From NCBI RefSeq assembly GCF_002002905.1, contig NZ_CP019509.1:2537001-2601000 (forward strand): a DNA stretch of 64,000 bases, written 5' to 3'. Below, piece after piece: positions 61,399 to 64,000 of the stretch. This stretch comes from Aquaspirillum sp. LM1. Lineage in GTDB: Bacteria > Pseudomonadota > Gammaproteobacteria > Burkholderiales > Aquaspirillaceae. A model generated the notes under the pieces. It was not told the DNA's origin. It saw only the letters and a program-made list of their open reading frames with translations, and did not search any database. A program made the translations under genes and the position numbers. How positions within the stretch are numbered: position 1 is the first letter of the stretch; every line of letters begins with the position of its first letter.

Positions 61399-61824
61399 AT
61401 GACCCCACTCCTGTTTGCCTCGCTGCCGCTGGACAGCGCCGACACGCTGGCCAGCCAGGCCATTCACGCCGCCCAGCAAGCTGGCGTGGCCATTTGCGTG
61501 GCGGTGGTTGACCACGCCGGCCACACCCTGGTGGCCAAACGCATGCCCGGCGCGCCCTTGCATTCGCTGGACATTGCCCTGGACAAGGCATTTACCGCCG
61601 TCAGCTTTGGCTTTCCCACCGGCGACTGGCAGGCCCGGCTGGCCGAGCGCCCGTCGCTATTGCGCCATGGCCTGAACCAGCGCCCACGCTTTATCGGATT
61701 TGGCGGTGGCCTGCCGGTATACCACGACGGCCAGCGGCTGGGGGCCATTGGCGTTTCCGGCGGCAGTGAAGCGCAGGATGTGGCATTTGCCCAGGCCGCG
61801 CTGAGTGCGTCCGGGGTGGTGTAA
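61399..61824 (+). CDS. GlcG/HbpS-like (DUF336) protein
   Basis: A 141-aa protein of the GlcG/HbpS fold. Conserved segments are AICVAVVDHAGHTLVAKRM, a DIALDKAFTA helix and a C-terminal GAIGVSGGSEAQDVAFAQAA. Some members bind or degrade heme (HbpS); others have no known ligand. No signal peptide. The start at 61399 excludes a 22-codon extension that overlaps the upstream gap. Its place amid heme d1 and nir genes makes a heme- or NO-related role possible but unproven. Confidence 0.82.
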   Translation: MTPLLFASLPLDSADTLASQAIHAAQQAGVAICVAVVDHAGHTLVAKRMPGAPLHSLDIALDKAFTAVSFGFPTGDWQARLAERPSLLRHGLNQRPRFIGFGGGLPVYHDGQRLGAIGVSGGSEAQDVAFAQAALSASGVV

Positions 61825-61915
61825 GCCCCCTGGTGGTGTTGCCGGGCGTGCATCCCTGCCGAAACGAGCACAGCAGCAGCTTGAGCCCACCCATCCGCCA
61901 CGCTACACTGCCGTC

Positions 61916-62914
61916 ATGGCACACCTCCACGACAACGGTTATAAATACCTGTTTTCCCACGCCGAACTGGTGCAGGAACTGCTGGAAGCTTTTGCCCCGC
62001 CGGGGGTGTCTGCTTTGTTGGATTACACCACCTTGCGGCTAGAAAACGGCAACTACGTCACCCCGGCGATGAAGCCTCGGGCGGATGATCTTGTCTGGTC
62101 GGTGGAGTTGCAGGGACGGCGGATTTACTTGTATCTGCTGCTGGAATTCCAATCCACCCCAGACGACACCATGCCGGCGCGCATGCTGCAATATGTGGCC
62201 GCGCTGTACGATCATCTGCTGCGCAGCAAGGCAGTCAATCCCGCCGAAGGGCTGCCCCCGGTATTGCCCATCGTGCTGTATAACGGCGACGCCCGCTGGC
62301 GGCAAAGCAGCGAACTCTACGATCTGATTCGCGTCCATCCGCAGGTGCTGAAAGCCTTTCAGCCCCGGCTGAAATTCTGGCTACTGGACGAAGGGGCATT
62401 CCCCGCTGCCGAGCTGGAAGACACGCAGCGCGTGGTAGCGGCCATCTTTCGCTTCGAGCACACGCCAGATAGCGCAGCGGCCAAGCAAGCCATCCGTTGT
62501 CTTGCCCAAGCGATTGCCCAATCGCCATTCAAGCAGCGCATCGACCGGGTGGTGACGCGCTGGATAAAACACCGGCTGCAGAGCAAAATGCCCGGACTGG
62601 CCGTGCCCGATGCCGAAGAATTGACGAAAGGGATGGATATGCTGGAAACCAATATTGACCGCTGGGAAGCGCAGGCGATTGCCAAGGGGATGGAGCAGGG
62701 TATTCTTCAGGGGATGCAGCAAGGTATTCAGCAGGGGATGCAACAGGGTGAAGCCTTATTGCTGCAACGACTGTTGACCCGCCGTTTCGGTGTGCTGTCG
62801 GCCACGCAGCTGGCCAATATTGCCGCTGCCACGCCGGCCCAGCTGGAAACCTGGGGCGACCGGGTGCTGGAGGCCAAATCGCTGGATGAGGTATTTGGCG
62901 ACACCCGGCACTGA
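61916..62914 (+). CDS. Rpn-family recombination-promoting nuclease/putative transposase, copy 2
   Basis: A 332-aa intact paralogue of the gene at 8021, in the same orientation. The first 146 residues are identical; 22 differences, by eye, are confined to the rest. Eight of these fall in the glutamine-rich repeat (KGMEQGILQGMQQG here, RGMEQGMQQGIQKG there). Nuclease motifs DDLVWSVELQ and LLLEFQSTPDD are unchanged. The homology starts about 40 bp upstream, at 61875. It separates the nir genes from the Dnr-type regulator. Confidence 0.9.
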   Translation: MAHLHDNGYKYLFSHAELVQELLEAFAPPGVSALLDYTTLRLENGNYVTPAMKPRADDLVWSVELQGRRIYLYLLLEFQSTPDDTMPARMLQYVAALYDHLLRSKAVNPAEGLPPVLPIVLYNGDARWRQSSELYDLIRVHPQVLKAFQPRLKFWLLDEGAFPAAELEDTQRVVAAIFRFEHTPDSAAAKQAIRCLAQAIAQSPFKQRIDRVVTRWIKHRLQSKMPGLAVPDAEELTKGMDMLETNIDRWEAQAIAKGMEQGILQGMQQGIQQGMQQGEALLLQRLLTRRFGVLSATQLANIAAATPAQLETWGDRVLEAKSLDEVFGDTRH

Positions 62915-63113
62915 GCGTGGATTCCCCGCTACCCCTCTTCCGCCACAATGAGCCGCCACACACAAGCGGCGATGAACCGCCCAGGCCGTGATGGCTGACC
63001 GGCCAGCGGTGATGCGATTGCCCTGTAAGCCATCCGGCCAAGTGACGCCCCCCGCCTGGCACGCTACCATGCAGCATTGCGCCCAAACCGGGCGCGTGCT
63101 GACGGATTAAGCC

Positions 63114-63797
63114 ATGAGCCAGATCGACATCGCCGCCCTGCTGCACCACCAGCCGATGTTCCACCAACTCAGCGATGCCCAGATTCAGGCCTTGCTGCCC
63201 GCCACCCGCGAAGTGCGCGGACAAAAAGGCCAGGTGATCTTTCATCGCGGCGACCCGTGCGACGGCCTGTATCTGGTGGTGTATGGCCGGGTCAAGCTGG
63301 CCATCACCTCGGCGCAAGGCACCGAGAAAGTGATTGAAATCATCCATCCCGGCCAGAGCTTTGCCGAAGCGGTGATGTTTCTGGGCACCCCCTGCCCGGT
63401 GATGGCGCAGTTTCTGGAAGATGGCCTGCTGCTGCAAGTGGACGCCCGCTCGATAGACCAGGCCATGAGCACAGACCCGGCCTTTGCCCGCCGCCTGCTG
63501 GCCGGCCTGTCGATGCGCCTGCACAGCCTGATCCGCGATGTTGAACGCTACTCGATTGAAAGCTCCACCCAGCGTGTGCTGGGCTACCTGCTGCAATGCA
63601 CCGACCCGGAACACGGCCTGCAACAGGTGGTCACCCTGCCGGTGAACAAAAACCTGATTGCCTCACGGCTCAATCTCACCCCGGAAACCTTTTCGCGGGT
63701 GCTGCACCAACTGAGCGACGCCGGCCTGCTGACGGTGAATGGTCGCGATATTACCTTGCTGGATCTGGATAAAGTGCGGGGGTTTGGGTGTAGTTGA
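63114..63797 (+). CDS. dnr: Crp/Fnr-family regulator, Dnr-type
   Basis: A 227-aa regulator with an N-terminal cyclic-nucleotide-like beta-roll (about 25-115), a dimerisation helix and a C-terminal helix-turn-helix IASRLNLTPETFSRVLHQL. The E-x-x-SR recognition pattern is that expected for TTGAT boxes. It lacks the N-terminal cysteine cluster of FNR, so it is Dnr/Nnr-like and probably senses NO through heme. Likely controller of the three boxes at 43928, 51015 and 59594. A weak promoter GTGACG-N17-TACCAT lies at 63042-63070; no TTGAT box precedes this gene. Confidence 0.88.
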   Translation: MSQIDIAALLHHQPMFHQLSDAQIQALLPATREVRGQKGQVIFHRGDPCDGLYLVVYGRVKLAITSAQGTEKVIEIIHPGQSFAEAVMFLGTPCPVMAQFLEDGLLLQVDARSIDQAMSTDPAFARRLLAGLSMRLHSLIRDVERYSIESSTQRVLGYLLQCTDPEHGLQQVVTLPVNKNLIASRLNLTPETFSRVLHQLSDAGLLTVNGRDITLLDLDKVRGFGCS

Positions 63798-64000
63798 GTG
63801 AATCACCGGCGCAGCTTTTGTGGCCCCTCCTGCGCCGTCTTGATTTCCAGACAAACCGTCTCACTATCGAGACAAATAAAACATCAATTAATCAAACACT
63901 TAGCCTAAACCCTCCCACGCCGTCCAGCCTAGCTGACAGCCTGCGCGCCTTTCGCCCGGCTTGACCAAGCCAAAACCGCACATTCCCCCATCTTCCAAAT
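63798..64000. other. Right-end intergenic region
   Basis: No gene, clear terminator or repeat is seen in the last 203 bp. The middle is AT-rich and contains ATCAATTAATCAAA, which holds ATCAA half-sites but no complete FNR-type box. Confidence 0.5.

Overview
The window comes from a GC-rich betaproteobacterium. Gene content and order (rpsA-ihfB, lapAB-pyrF, pyrG-kdsA-eno-ftsB, lspA-ispH behind ileS-ribF, and a CysB/CysH/CysI set with a DUF934 protein) suit the Neisseriales, Chromobacteriaceae-like lineage. That placement is inferred from synteny and protein style; no 16S rRNA gene is present. The organism makes heptose-containing LPS and carries a NirS-type denitrification module.

Layout. 1-1.9 kb: an AT-rich, probably acquired P-loop ATPase that runs off the left edge. 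2.1-7.8 kb (minus): an envelope operon lapA-lapB-pyrF-ugd-rfaE1-hldD. 7.85-9.0 kb: a possible IS200/IS605-type end remnant and an intact Rpn-family nuclease gene. 9.1-10.7 kb: tRNA-Leu(UAA), a TMEM165/GDT1-type Mn exporter behind a yybP-ykoY manganese riboswitch, and rpmB-rpmG. 10.9-17.1 kb (plus): pyrG-kdsA-eno-ftsB and a diguanylate cyclase. 17.2-24.5 kb: rnfH-ratA, recG, a DUF2147 protein, dctA, a PhzF-like protein and a LysR regulator. 24.7-30.3 kb: ihfB, rpsA and cmk (minus), an unrecognised 392-aa protein, and aroA (plus). 30.4-35.6 kb (minus): ribF-ileS-lspA-ispH. 35.7-40.7 kb: an OmpA-like protein with a strong promoter, then cysH-cysI-DUF934 divergent from cysB. 40.8-42.6 kb: an orphan RTX-type protein.

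43.0-63.8 kb is the denitrification region. A uroporphyrinogen-III methyltransferase (cobA, probably acting as NirE) diverges from norC-norB-norE-norF-norQ-norD. After an interruption come nirS-nirM-nirC-nirF-nirDL-nirGH (plus), converging on nirJ-nirN (minus). A chemoreceptor, a GlcG/HbpS-like protein, a second Rpn gene and a Dnr-type Crp/Fnr regulator follow. Together these genes give nitrite to NO to N2O reduction and most of heme d1 synthesis. No nitrate reductase or nosZ is present. Three near-identical TTGAT-N4-ATCAA boxes lie before norC/cobA, nirS and nirJ/chemoreceptor, so the cluster looks like one NO/anoxia regulon run by the Dnr-type protein at its right end.

Most unusual points: an AbiTii-type candidate phage-defence gene, a possible small RNA and a Neisseria dRS3-like repeat lie between norD and nirS; two 93%-identical Rpn genes sit in direct orientation about 54 kb apart; the normally continuous cmk-rpsA-ihfB-lapA-lapB series appears split by about 17 kb exactly where the first Rpn gene and the IS-like remnant lie; both pairs of siroheme decarboxylase subunits are fused; and a chemoreceptor shares its upstream region, with an FNR-type box, with nirJ.
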